In this document: positions 45,600 through 53,231 of the stretch, in pieces | Layout of the letters: every line of letters starts with the position of its first letter | Numbering within the stretch: the stretch's first letter is position 1 | From: JBDHHQ01 sp039586035 | GTDB lineage: Bacteria > Gemmatimonadota > Gemmatimonadetes > Longimicrobiales > Gaopeijiaceae | Assembly: GCA_039586035.1 (NCBI GenBank) | Contig: JBDHLD010000002.1 | Coordinates: forward strand, 124,001 to 188,000 | Reading direction: 5' to 3' | DNA: 64,000 nt | Program-made: the position numbers and the translations under genes | The notes under the pieces: model-generated | Databases searched by the model: none | Told to the model about the DNA's origin: nothing | What the model saw: only the letters and a program-made list of their open reading frames with translations

Positions 45600-46928
45600 T
45601 CACGCCTTTCCGGCGCCTTTGACGATCCAGGTGGGCCGTGGCCGTGACTCCGGGTCGATTCCAGCCGTGGCGTTGCGCGCGTCGACCAGAATCGTGGAGC
45701 CGGCCAGAATCCACGGATAGTCGAAAGCGCTGTGATCCGTGAGCAGCACCACGGCGTCCGCATGGGCGAGTGTGGCGTCGTCGAGGTCTACCGACGTCAT
45801 GCCGTTGCCGTCCTGGACGAGGTGGGGCACCAGAGGATCGTGATAGCTCACGTTCGCCCCGTCGGACTGAAGCAGGCGGATGACGTCCAGCGCCGGAGAT
45901 TCACGCACGTCGCTCACGTCTTTCTTGTACGCCACGCCGAGCACGAGAACGCTCGATCCGTTCAGGGGCTTTCTTGCCTGATTCAGCGCCTGCCTCACCT
46001 TCTCGGCGATGAACACGGGCATCTCCGCGTTGACTTCCGCTGCGAGCTCGATGAAGCGGGCTTTGTAGTTCAACGACCTCATCTTCCACGACAGGTAGTG
46101 GGGATCCACGGGAATGCAGTGCCCCCCCAGTCCCGGGCCGGGCGTGAACTTCATGTAGCCGAACGGCTTCGTCGCCGCGGCCTCCACCACCTCGAAGATG
46201 TCGACACCCAGGATGTCGGCGATAAGCGCCGCCTCGTTGACGAGGCCGATGTTGACCGCCCGAAACGTGTTCTCGAGGAGCTTGGTCAGCTCGGCAGCTT
46301 CCGTCGACGAAACCGGTACCATCGTGTCGACGAAGCGTCCGTAAAACGCCACACCGACCTTGCCACACGCAGGGGTAACGCCTCCTATGACCTTCGGGGT
46401 GTTCCTTGTCTTCCAGACCTCGTTGCCCGGGTCGACCCGCTCCGGCGAGAAGCACAGATAGAAGTCTCGCCCCACTTCCAGCCCCGTCCGTTCGAGGGCC
46501 GGAAGCACGACCTCCCGGGTCGTCCCTGGGTAGGTCGTTGACTCCAGCACCACCAGCTGACCCGGCCGCAGAGCGGCGGATACGGCATCGGTGGCGGCCT
46601 TGATGAACGAGACGTCCGGGTCGCGGGTCTTGGAGAGCGGAGTGGGCACGCAGATGGAGATGGCGTCGCACTCGGCCAGCCGCGCCATCTCGGTCGTCGC
46701 CTCCAACCGTCCCGAGCTCACGAGCTCGGCAATCTCTTCGTCGGTGAGGTCGTTGATGTGGCTCCGGCCCGCGTTGACGCTCTCCACGACCGAGCCGCTC
46801 ACGTCAAAACCCACCACGGCCAGCCCGGACCGTGCCCCCTCCACCGCCAGCGGGAGCCCCACGTAGCCGAGACCGACCACCCCCAGCGTAAGCCGATCCG
46901 ATCGGAAGTGGGATTCTGCTGCGTTCAT
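45600..46928 (-). CDS. UDP-N-acetylhexosamine 6-dehydrogenase (WbpA/TviB/WecC family)
   Basis: 442 residues. The Rossmann motif is LGVVGLGYVGLPLAVEGAR; CVPTPLSKTRDPDVSFI and ESTTYPGTTREVVLPAL are typical of the HexNAc (not glucose) branch. The catalytic cysteine is C271 in GPGLGGHCIPVDP. It oxidises UDP-GlcNAc, UDP-GalNAc or UDP-ManNAc to the uronate; which one cannot be told from sequence alone. The nearby WbpP-like epimerase would favour UDP-GlcNAc or UDP-GalNAc. It is the first gene of the sugar/sulfate run. Confidence 0.92.
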   Translation of the reverse strand: MNAAESHFRSDRLTLGVVGLGYVGLPLAVEGARSGLAVVGFDVSGSVVESVNAGRSHINDLTDEEIAELVSSGRLEATTEMARLAECDAISICVPTPLSKTRDPDVSFIKAATDAVSAALRPGQLVVLESTTYPGTTREVVLPALERTGLEVGRDFYLCFSPERVDPGNEVWKTRNTPKVIGGVTPACGKVGVAFYGRFVDTMVPVSSTEAAELTKLLENTFRAVNIGLVNEAALIADILGVDIFEVVEAAATKPFGYMKFTPGPGLGGHCIPVDPHYLSWKMRSLNYKARFIELAAEVNAEMPVFIAEKVRQALNQARKPLNGSSVLVLGVAYKKDVSDVRESPALDVIRLLQSDGANVSYHDPLVPHLVQDGNGMTSVDLDDATLAHADAVVLLTDHSAFDYPWILAGSTILVDARNATAGIDPESRPRPTWIVKGAGKA

Positions 46929-47269
46929 GGCGTCTCCGGGTCTTCCTCTGTTCCACCGACGTCAGGGCTCACGAGGATCTGCGGCACCTGTGCATCACGA
47001 ACGTCGCCTGCGCGGACGGACCCTCGACATGGCTCACCACCCCTCACCCTCACGCTCTGTTCGGCTCCGTCCAAATGCCTCGAAAGGTGGCGTCCTGCAC
47101 GGGCCCGGGTCCTCGGGGCGGCAGCGGGAACAGGACCCGGGTGCTTGTAGCAAGGATCTGGCCAAGACCCTCGCCGTCCCGATACACGAAGCCCCCGCGG
47201 CGGCTGACCCGTCGCGGGGACTTCGACCTCTGCCGCTGCAGAACCGTCAGCGAGGCCGGCTGGGCAACC
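46929..47269. other. Intergenic region, ~340 bp, with two hairpins
   Basis: Between rpmB and the UDP-HexNAc dehydrogenase gene. It contains a 7-bp GC-only hairpin (47193-47199 with 47213-47219) and a perfect 10-bp hairpin (47104-47113 with 47132-47141). Either could end transcription from the ribosomal run, but neither has a T-tract. No promoter, tRNA or small gene was recognised. Confidence 0.5.
47104..47141. other. Perfect 10-bp hairpin
   Basis: Arms CCCGGGTCCT (47104-47113) and AGGACCCGGG (47132-47141) enclose 18 bases. It could be a terminator or a processing site at the end of the rpmB transcript. No T-run follows on either strand. Confidence 0.5.
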
Positions 47270-47488
47270 TCAGCCGCCGGCCGTCGCCCCCGCGGGCGGT
47301 GCCTTGGTGACCTTGCCCGCGGAGATGCAGGCGGCACAGACGCGGACACGCCGGCGAGCCCCGTCCTCCCCGATGATCCGGACGCGCTGGAGGTTTGGCA
47401 GCCAGCGTCGTCGGGTCTTGTTGTGGGCGTGGCTGACGTTGTTCCCCGTGCTGGGGCCTTTCCCGCAAACGTGACACACTCGAGCCAT
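47270..47488 (-). CDS. rpmB: Large-subunit ribosomal protein bL28
   Basis: 72 residues. The zinc-binding form: CHVCGKGPSTGNNVSHAHNK at the start (two Cys at 5 and 8) and VCAACI near residue 50 give the four-cysteine site. Structural protein of the 50S subunit. It stands 34 bp downstream of the membrane-anchored unknown rather than next to rpmG, its partner in many genomes. Confidence 0.95.
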   Translation of the reverse strand: MARVCHVCGKGPSTGNNVSHAHNKTRRRWLPNLQRVRIIGEDGARRRVRVCAACISAGKVTKAPPAGATAGG

Positions 47489-47522
47489 GGGATTCTATCT
47501 CGCTACTGCTGCGGCAGGTGCC

Positions 47523-48056
47523 TCAGCCGCCCTCGGGGACCTGGATGGCGAAGGCCTCGGCCTCGAGGAAGGTGGTGGCGAACTCTGCCTCGATTCTCTG
47601 AACATCATCGGTGAACACGCCGGCAGCCTGCCACGCGTTCAGCACGCTGTCGGTCATGGTGTGGACGGTCCCGGTGAGCTCTCCGAGATCACCCGAAGCG
47701 ACGACCAGGCCATCGGCGATCAACGTATCGCCGAGCTTGATGAGAAACGGCGTCTCGTTCGGGAGCTGGGTCCAGAACGCACCCTGGCCCAGGAGGCTGG
47801 CGACCTGGACCGGCCGGAGCGTGATCATCTGTCCTTCGTACGACTGAGGATTGGCGCCAAACTCGCTCCAGGCCACGCGCATGCCTCCGGCCGCGGCGTC
47901 GGTGTCGGAGCCCCCGTCCTCGACGACGGCGACCTGGGTCGGCTCCGCGGCTCGTGACAGCCAGAACATGAATCCACCGATCGCGACGAACGAGAGGATC
48001 ATGAGCGGAAGCGCCATGCTCTCCGCGGCACCCCTACGGGACGACATCAAAGCCAT
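47523..48056 (-). CDS. Membrane-anchored protein of unknown function between rplQ and rpmB
   Basis: 177 residues from the ATG at 48054-48056, preferred because GAGGG lies nine bases before it (the first ATG, at 48065, has no room for a site). One hydrophobic helix (about 14-33, LPLMILSFVAIGGFMFWL) anchors a periplasmic domain. That domain (about 60-140) has a beta pattern of the OB-fold kind: YEGQMITLRPVQVASLLG, AFWTQLPNETPFLIKLGD and GLVVASGDLGELTGTV. I cannot assign a family. It is embedded in the ribosomal run on the same strand and is probably cotranscribed. Confidence 0.75.
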   Translation of the reverse strand: MALMSSRRGAAESMALPLMILSFVAIGGFMFWLSRAAEPTQVAVVEDGGSDTDAAAGGMRVAWSEFGANPQSYEGQMITLRPVQVASLLGQGAFWTQLPNETPFLIKLGDTLIADGLVVASGDLGELTGTVHTMTDSVLNAWQAAGVFTDDVQRIEAEFATTFLEAEAFAIQVPEGG

Positions 48057-48106
48057 GGTGGACATCCCTCTTGGTTCGATGGTCTATCGGATCGAAGGCA
48101 CGGAGA

Positions 48107-48460
48107 TTAGTCCACCAGCTCGATCAGCGCCATATCGGCGCCATCGCCCCGGCGGGACCCCAGCTTGAGGATCCTCGTGTAGCCACCCGGACGCTCGGCG
48201 AAACGGGGGCCGAGGTCGTCGAAGAGCTTACCGAGGACCTCGCGGTCGGCGATGTTGCGCCCGGCCAAGCGCCTGGCGTGCAGGTCTCCCCGCCGCGCCA
48301 GGGTGATCAGCCTTTCGGCGAAGGGCCGAAGCTCCTTGGCCTTGGCCTCCGTCGTCTCGATCCGCTCATGCCGGAAGAGGGACGTAGCCATGTTACGCAG
48401 CGTCGCCCGCCGGTGACTGCGCGTGCGGGACAGATGGCGTCCCTTCTTACGGTGTCTCAT
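48107..48460 (-). CDS. rplQ: Large-subunit ribosomal protein bL17
   Basis: 117 residues. MRHRKKGRHLSRTRSHRRA at the start and LFRHERIETTEAKAKELRP are the L17 signatures. It lies near the peptide-exit tunnel. It is the last gene of the alpha operon, immediately after rpoA as in most bacteria. Confidence 0.98.
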   Translation of the reverse strand: MRHRKKGRHLSRTRSHRRATLRNMATSLFRHERIETTEAKAKELRPFAERLITLARRGDLHARRLAGRNIADREVLGKLFDDLGPRFAERPGGYTRILKLGSRRGDGADMALIELVD

Positions 48461-48463
48461 GGG

Positions 48464-49522
48464 TCACTCGTCCTCGTGCTCCGCGGCCTCCGCGATCTCC
48501 CGCTCTCCCTCGTCGAGGAAGAAGAGCGTGCCGTCGTCACCCTGTTGCAGACGCATCCCGAAACGCAGGCCATGCTCGTCCAGGAAGTCCGAGATCTCCT
48601 TCAAGGACTTCTTCCCGAAGTTCTCGATGCCGAGCATCTCGTCCTCGGTCTGCTGCACCAGCTCGCCCAGCGTCTGGATGTTCTCCTTCTGGAGCGAGTT
48701 TCGAGAGCGCACGCTCAGCTCGGCCAGGTCCTCGATGGGGCGCTGGAAGAGATCCTGCAGTCGATCGGGCACGGCGACGGCGCCCGCCGGGCTCTCCTGC
48801 GGAATGCCTCCGGCCTTACCCAGGTACAGGAGGTACTCGAGGTGCTTCCGGACCAGATCGGCCGCATAACGCACCGACTCCGCGGGCTCCACGGAGCCGT
48901 CGGTCTCCACGAAGAACGTGAGACGATCGAAGTCCGTCCGCTGACCCACCCGGGTCTCCTCGACCGAGAAGTTGGCTCGTCGCACGGGATTGTAGATGGA
49001 GTCGATCCGCACCAGGTCCACCGGTGCACCGCGCGGCATGGGGTGCTGGTCGGCGAGCACGAAGCCCCGGCCCTTGTTGACGTACAGCTCGACGTTGAGG
49101 GACCGCTCTTCTTGCAGCGTCATCAGGTGATGCTCGGGCTCGAGAACCGTGACGCCCCCGGGCGCCTGGATGTCGGCCGCCGTCACCGGGCCCGCCTTGT
49201 CGACGTGGATCTCCAGCGTCGCCTCGTCCACGTCGCTGTCCAGCGTCACCACCAGAGACTTGAGGTTCTGGATGACCTGGTGCACGTCCTCGACCACGCC
49301 CTGAATGGTCTGGTGCTCGTGAACGACGCCATCGATGCGAAAGGCCCACACCGCCGACCCGCGCAGCGAGGACAGCAGCACCCGCCGGACGGAGTTGCCC
49401 AGGGTGTGTCCGTAGCCGCGCTCGAGCGGCTCGATGATGAATTCCGATGCCCTGCCGTCGCGCGTGGGCTCTGACGCCTCGACGCGCTCCGGAAGTACCA
49501 ACCCGGTGAGATCTATCGTCAC
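48464..49522 (-). CDS. rpoA: RNA polymerase alpha subunit
   Basis: 352 residues from a GTG preceded by GGAGGG. The N-terminal domain (about 1-240: FIIEPLERGYGHTLGNSVRRVLLSSLRGSAVW) drives assembly of RNA polymerase. The C-terminal domain (about 260-320: DLAELSVRSRNSLQKENIQTLGEL and ENFGKKSLKEISDFLDEHGL) contacts UP elements and activators. A ~30-residue acidic tail extends beyond the usual C-terminus. It lies in the alpha operon rpsM-rpsK-rpsD-rpoA-rplQ. Confidence 0.99.
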   Translation of the reverse strand: MTIDLTGLVLPERVEASEPTRDGRASEFIIEPLERGYGHTLGNSVRRVLLSSLRGSAVWAFRIDGVVHEHQTIQGVVEDVHQVIQNLKSLVVTLDSDVDEATLEIHVDKAGPVTAADIQAPGGVTVLEPEHHLMTLQEERSLNVELYVNKGRGFVLADQHPMPRGAPVDLVRIDSIYNPVRRANFSVEETRVGQRTDFDRLTFFVETDGSVEPAESVRYAADLVRKHLEYLLYLGKAGGIPQESPAGAVAVPDRLQDLFQRPIEDLAELSVRSRNSLQKENIQTLGELVQQTEDEMLGIENFGKKSLKEISDFLDEHGLRFGMRLQQGDDGTLFFLDEGEREIAEAAEHEDE

Positions 49523-49564
49523 CGTAACCCTCCCTACCCGTTCTGGGGAGCTATATCGTTCGGT

Positions 49565-50200
<636 letters not shown>

Positions 50201-50251
50201 CCGATTCTCGTGATTGGGTTCGCCGCTCGCCGACCGGCGGCAATGCCTGGA

Positions 50252-50641
50252 CTAGACTCGCCGCTTCTTCGGCGGCCGACACCCGTTATGGGGCAGGGGC
50301 GTCACGTCCTGGATCGACTTGATCTGGAGTCCCGCGCTGGCGAGCGCCTGGATCGCCGACTCACGTCCCGAGCCAGGTCCCTGCACGCGCACGGAGATCC
50401 GACGGACTCCCATGCCCATGGCCTCGCGGCCCGCCTGCTCCCCCGCCACCGTCGCCGCGAAGGGTGTCGACTTCTTGGAGCCCTTGAAGCCCGCCTTGCC
50501 GGCGCTGGCCCACACCACCGTGTTTCCGGAGCTGTCCGTAATGGTGATGATCGTGTTGTTGAAGGTCGCCTTGATGTGCGCGACGCCTTCGGCCTCTACG
50601 ACCTTCTTGCTGCGCTTACGGGTGGGCTTGCCCTTGGCCAA
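50252..50641 (-). CDS. rpsK: Small-subunit ribosomal protein uS11
   Basis: 129 residues. GVAHIKATFNNTIITITD, WASAGKAGFKGSKKSTPFAA and the C-terminal DVTPLPHNGCRPPKKRRV are the S11 signatures. It helps form the mRNA-exit platform of the 30S subunit. A 129-bp spacer with a large hairpin separates it from rpsM. Confidence 0.98.
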   Translation of the reverse strand: MAKGKPTRKRSKKVVEAEGVAHIKATFNNTIITITDSSGNTVVWASAGKAGFKGSKKSTPFAATVAGEQAGREAMGMGVRRISVRVQGPGSGRESAIQALASAGLQIKSIQDVTPLPHNGCRPPKKRRV

Positions 50642-50680
50642 TGGTCTTTCTCCCGGCGGAGTCTGCTTCCGTCTAACGGA

Positions 50681-50721
50681 GATGCGGCGAGGGTCGGGCC
50701 TCAGGGGCCCATCGCCGCATC
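50681..50721 (-). other. Extended hairpin in the rpsM-rpsK spacer
   Basis: Perfect 10-bp arms (50681-50690 with 50712-50721) enclose an inner GGGCC/GGCCC stem. A small CCGT-CTA-ACGG hairpin lies beside it (50669-50679). In the transcript this would be a stable 41-base structure 40 bases before rpsK. It could control expression of rpsK-rpsD-rpoA-rplQ or be a processing or attenuation site. Confidence 0.65.
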
Positions 50722-50770
50722 CGTGTCTCGATCATGTGTTTGCCAGCGGGTCCGATCGGATCGGCTCCCG

Positions 50771-51151
50771 CTACTTCCTCGGCGCCTGCTTCTTGCCGGC
50801 GATCGGCCGCCGGGAGCCCTTGTGCGTGCGTGCGTTCGTGTGCGTCCGCTGGCCCCGGACCGGCAGCCCTCGACGATGCCGGAGCCCCCTGTAGCAACCG
50901 ATGTCCATGAGCCGCTTCACGTTCATGGAAACCTCGGTCCGAAGGGCGCCCTCCACCTTGTACTCGCTCTCGATCTCGCGCCGGAGGCGATTCACCTCTT
51001 CGTCGCCCAGGTCCTGGGTGCGGAGATCGGGGCTTACGCCCGTGGCGTCGAGGATCTTCTTCGCACGCGAACGGCCGATGCCGTAGATGTACGTGAGAGC
51101 GATCTCGATCCGCTTCCCCCTGGGGAGATCTACACCTGCGATACGTGCCAT
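50771..51151 (-). CDS. rpsM: Small-subunit ribosomal protein uS13
   Basis: 126 residues. MARIAGVDLPRGKRIEIALTYIYGIGRSRA and RGLRHRRGLPVRGQRTHTNARTHKG are standard S13 signatures. It forms intersubunit bridges at the head of the 30S. It follows rpmJ by ~30 bp. Confidence 0.98.
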   Translation of the reverse strand: MARIAGVDLPRGKRIEIALTYIYGIGRSRAKKILDATGVSPDLRTQDLGDEEVNRLRREIESEYKVEGALRTEVSMNVKRLMDIGCYRGLRHRRGLPVRGQRTHTNARTHKGSRRPIAGKKQAPRK

Positions 51152-51181
51152 ACTCTGAGTCCGTTGGGCCGGCGGTCGGCG

Positions 51182-51298
51182 TTATCCCTGTCGCTGCTTG
51201 TGACGGGGATTGCGTTTGCAGATGACCCGCACGACACCGCGTCGCTTGATCACCTTGCAGTGTTCGCACATCGGTTTGACGCTGCTTCTCACCTTCAT
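51182..51298 (-). CDS. rpmJ: Large-subunit ribosomal protein bL36
   Basis: 38 residues, MKVRSSVKPMCEHCKVIKRR at the start, with the zinc site C11, C14, C27 and H33 (CEHC, ICKRNPRH). It is the first gene of the alpha operon and lies directly after the promoter-like site at 51335-51363. It is the zinc-dependent form; infA, normally next to it, is missing here. Confidence 0.97.
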   Translation of the reverse strand: MKVRSSVKPMCEHCKVIKRRGVVRVICKRNPRHKQRQG

Positions 51299-51334
51299 GG
51301 AACGCCCACCCCTCCGGTTGTGGCAGAGCTTACA

Positions 51335-51363
51335 AGTCTAACTAAAGCGCGCGTTACCTTCAA
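51335..51363 (-). promoter_or_regulatory. Sigma70-like promoter for the alpha operon
   Basis: On the minus strand TTGAAG (51358-51363) and TAGACT (51335-51340) are 17 bp apart in an AT-rich patch, ~37 bp before the rpmJ start codon. It stands in the map-rpmJ gap where infA usually lies. Confidence 0.6.
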
Positions 51364-51429
51364 GCCGTTTCCGCGCACCTCTCACGAGGCTGGCGTGCGC
51401 CCGCCGGCGATCGGGCCCACAGCCGCAGT

Positions 51430-52206
51430 TCAGCTCAGCTGCCCGGCCGGATCGGGTGACAGCGTGAGGATGCGCGGACCCTCCGCGGTCACCGCCACGG
51501 TGTGCTCGAAGTGGGCCGAACGGGACCGGTCCTGGGTGATCACCGTCCACCGATCCGAAAGGGTCCGGATGCGATCCGTCCCGAGGCTGAGCATGGGCTC
51601 GATGGCCAGCACCATGCCCTCGCGCAGCGGCGCGCCGAAGCCCGCCCGCCCCACGTTGGGCACCTGCGGCTCTTCGTGGACGTCCCGGCCCACCGCGTGG
51701 CCGACCAGGTCCCGGACGATGCTCATGCCGGTTCCGTCCACGACGCCCATGACGGCCGCCCCGATGTCGCCGATGTGATTCCCTGGAACCGTTGCCTTGA
51801 TGGCGTCCTCCAGGGCGGTCTCCGTGATCTGGAGCAGCCGCCGGGTCGGCAGGTCCACTTCGCCGACCGGGAACGTCCACGCCGAGTCCGAGCACCAGCC
51901 GTCGAGCCGAACGCCCACGTCCACCGAGACGATGTCCCCTTCCCGCAGCACCCGGCGCGCGCTGGGAATGCCGTGGACGATCTCCTCGTTCACGGAGACG
52001 CACACGGCCCCGGGGAAGCCGTAGAGGCCCTTGAACGCGGGCTCCGCCCCGTCGTGCGACACGATGAAGTCGTCACAGAAGCGGTCCAGCTCCAGCGTCG
52101 TGACCCCCGGCTGCGCCCTGTCGCCCAGCTCGGCGAAGAGGGCGCCGATGATGGCCCCCCCCCTCGCGATCAGGTCGATCTCGCCGGCGGTCTTCAGGTA
52201 CATCAC
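51430..52206 (-). CDS. map: Methionine aminopeptidase, type I
   Basis: 258 residues. It removes the initiator methionine from nascent proteins. The metal ligands are present: DVGVRLDGWCSD (two Asp), GHAVGRDVHEEP (His), LAIEPM (Glu) and SAHFEHTVAV (Glu). GHAVGR replaces the more usual GHGIGR. Its start overlaps the adk stop by four bases. It lies in the secY-adk-map order. Confidence 0.97.
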   Translation of the reverse strand: MMYLKTAGEIDLIARGGAIIGALFAELGDRAQPGVTTLELDRFCDDFIVSHDGAEPAFKGLYGFPGAVCVSVNEEIVHGIPSARRVLREGDIVSVDVGVRLDGWCSDSAWTFPVGEVDLPTRRLLQITETALEDAIKATVPGNHIGDIGAAVMGVVDGTGMSIVRDLVGHAVGRDVHEEPQVPNVGRAGFGAPLREGMVLAIEPMLSLGTDRIRTLSDRWTVITQDRSRSAHFEHTVAVTAEGPRILTLSPDPAGQLS

Positions 52207-52886
52207 GGCCCGGAAGTCCCGCCGCCGGCCGTTGCCCGACCCGCGACGACCGCCGCGATCACACCCTGGTGCACGTCCTCCATCCCGCCGTCCCCCCGAA
52301 CGTACCAGACCCGGGCAGCGCTCGCCTCGTAGTAGCGCACCAGGGGCTCGGTCTGACGCCGGTACACCTCGAGGCGGTTGCGAACGGTCTCGGGCTTGTC
52401 ATCGGGGCGTTGCACCAGCTCCCCGCCGCACCGGTCGCAGCTGCCCTCGGCGGTGGGCGGGGTGAAGTGCACGTTGTACACCGCCCCGCAGTCCCCGCAG
52501 CTCCGGCGCCCTGCCAACCGCCGTACGATCACCTCGTCGTCGCCCTCGAGGACCACGACACCGTTGACGACCCTGCCCCGGGACTGGAGAACGGGACTCA
52601 GTGCCTCCGCCTGTGCTTCGGTCCGGGGAAAGCCGTCGAAGACGATCTCCTGGCTGGACGGTAGCGAGTCCAGCTCCTCGGCCACCATGTCCATGATCAA
52701 GGAGTCTGGCACGAGCTCACCCGCGTCCATGAACGCCTGGGCCTTGCGTCCGAGCTCGGTTCCCTCTTTGCGGGCCGCCCGCAGCAGGTCCCCCGTCGAG
52801 ACGTGGCGCATGCCGGTGGCGTCGACCAGCATTTTGGCCTGAGTGCCCTTCCCGACCCCTGGAGGTCCCAGCAGAATGATGACCAT
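52203..52886 (-). CDS. adk: Adenylate kinase
   Basis: 227 residues. It equilibrates ATP + AMP with 2 ADP. The P-loop GPPGVGKGT is at 7-15; STGDLLRAA and DGFPRTEAQAEAL follow. The lid carries a four-cysteine zinc site (CGDCGAVYNVHF...CDRCGGEL), as in many Gram-positive and some Gram-negative enzymes. It is separated from secY by 345 bp rather than being directly next to it. Confidence 0.97.
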   Translation of the reverse strand: MVIILLGPPGVGKGTQAKMLVDATGMRHVSTGDLLRAARKEGTELGRKAQAFMDAGELVPDSLIMDMVAEELDSLPSSQEIVFDGFPRTEAQAEALSPVLQSRGRVVNGVVVLEGDDEVIVRRLAGRRSCGDCGAVYNVHFTPPTAEGSCDRCGGELVQRPDDKPETVRNRLEVYRRQTEPLVRYYEASAARVWYVRGDGGMEDVHQGVIAAVVAGRATAGGGTSGP

Positions 52887-53231
52887 TTCGTGTCCCGTCC
52901 TTCGATGTGCCGGGCGGACTACGTGGTCCGCCGTGTCGGCCTGAGGCCGACTCTCGTCGTTGCTATCGTTCGGTCGCGCCGATCAGCCACGGCGGGCTGC
53001 CCTGACCGGCGCACCTCGCCCGTCTCTCGATGTGGAGGCGGCCGCGGAACATGTCCCGGAGCGGCGCCCGAAGGGCGAGCGTGGCTCCCCCTCGCGCAAG
53101 ACTCGGCGCCAGGCGATCCAAAGGCGCCGGCGCCGAGCGAAGGCCCCACCCCCGTAGGAGCGACCGTCCTGGTCGTGGGCCGAGCGGTCTGGAGCGAGGG
53201 GGAGCCACGCTCGCCCCCGCCCACGAACGAA
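52887..53231. other. 345-bp non-coding insert between secY and adk
   Basis: secY and adk are usually a few bases apart. Here the gap holds a 144-bp inverted-repeat element (53073-53216) and two consecutive 7-bp hairpins (52913-52919 with 52926-52932; 52935-52941 with 52945-52951). No promoter or convincing reading frame was recognised. Confidence 0.75.
53073..53216. repeat. 144-bp inverted-repeat element with nested hairpins
   Basis: The outer arms (53073-53095 and 53194-53216) are a perfect 23-bp inverted repeat, beginning GGGCGAGCGTGGCTC. Inside are a perfect 9-bp hairpin (53102-53110 with 53129-53137) and a 5-bp hairpin (53161-53165 with 53171-53175). No coding frame is apparent and there are no obvious target-site duplications. 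It resembles a palindromic intergenic element or MITE. In the spc transcript it would fold as one large branched stem. Confidence 0.8.

Noticed and set aside
47193..47219. GC hairpin as a Rho-independent terminator of rpmB
   Set aside because: Only seven pairs and no T-run follows on the minus strand; kept only as part of the gap description.
51299..51429. Possible hidden infA gene
   Set aside because: All frames were read; none gives the IF-1 OB-fold sequence, and the space is too short for 72 codons plus signals.
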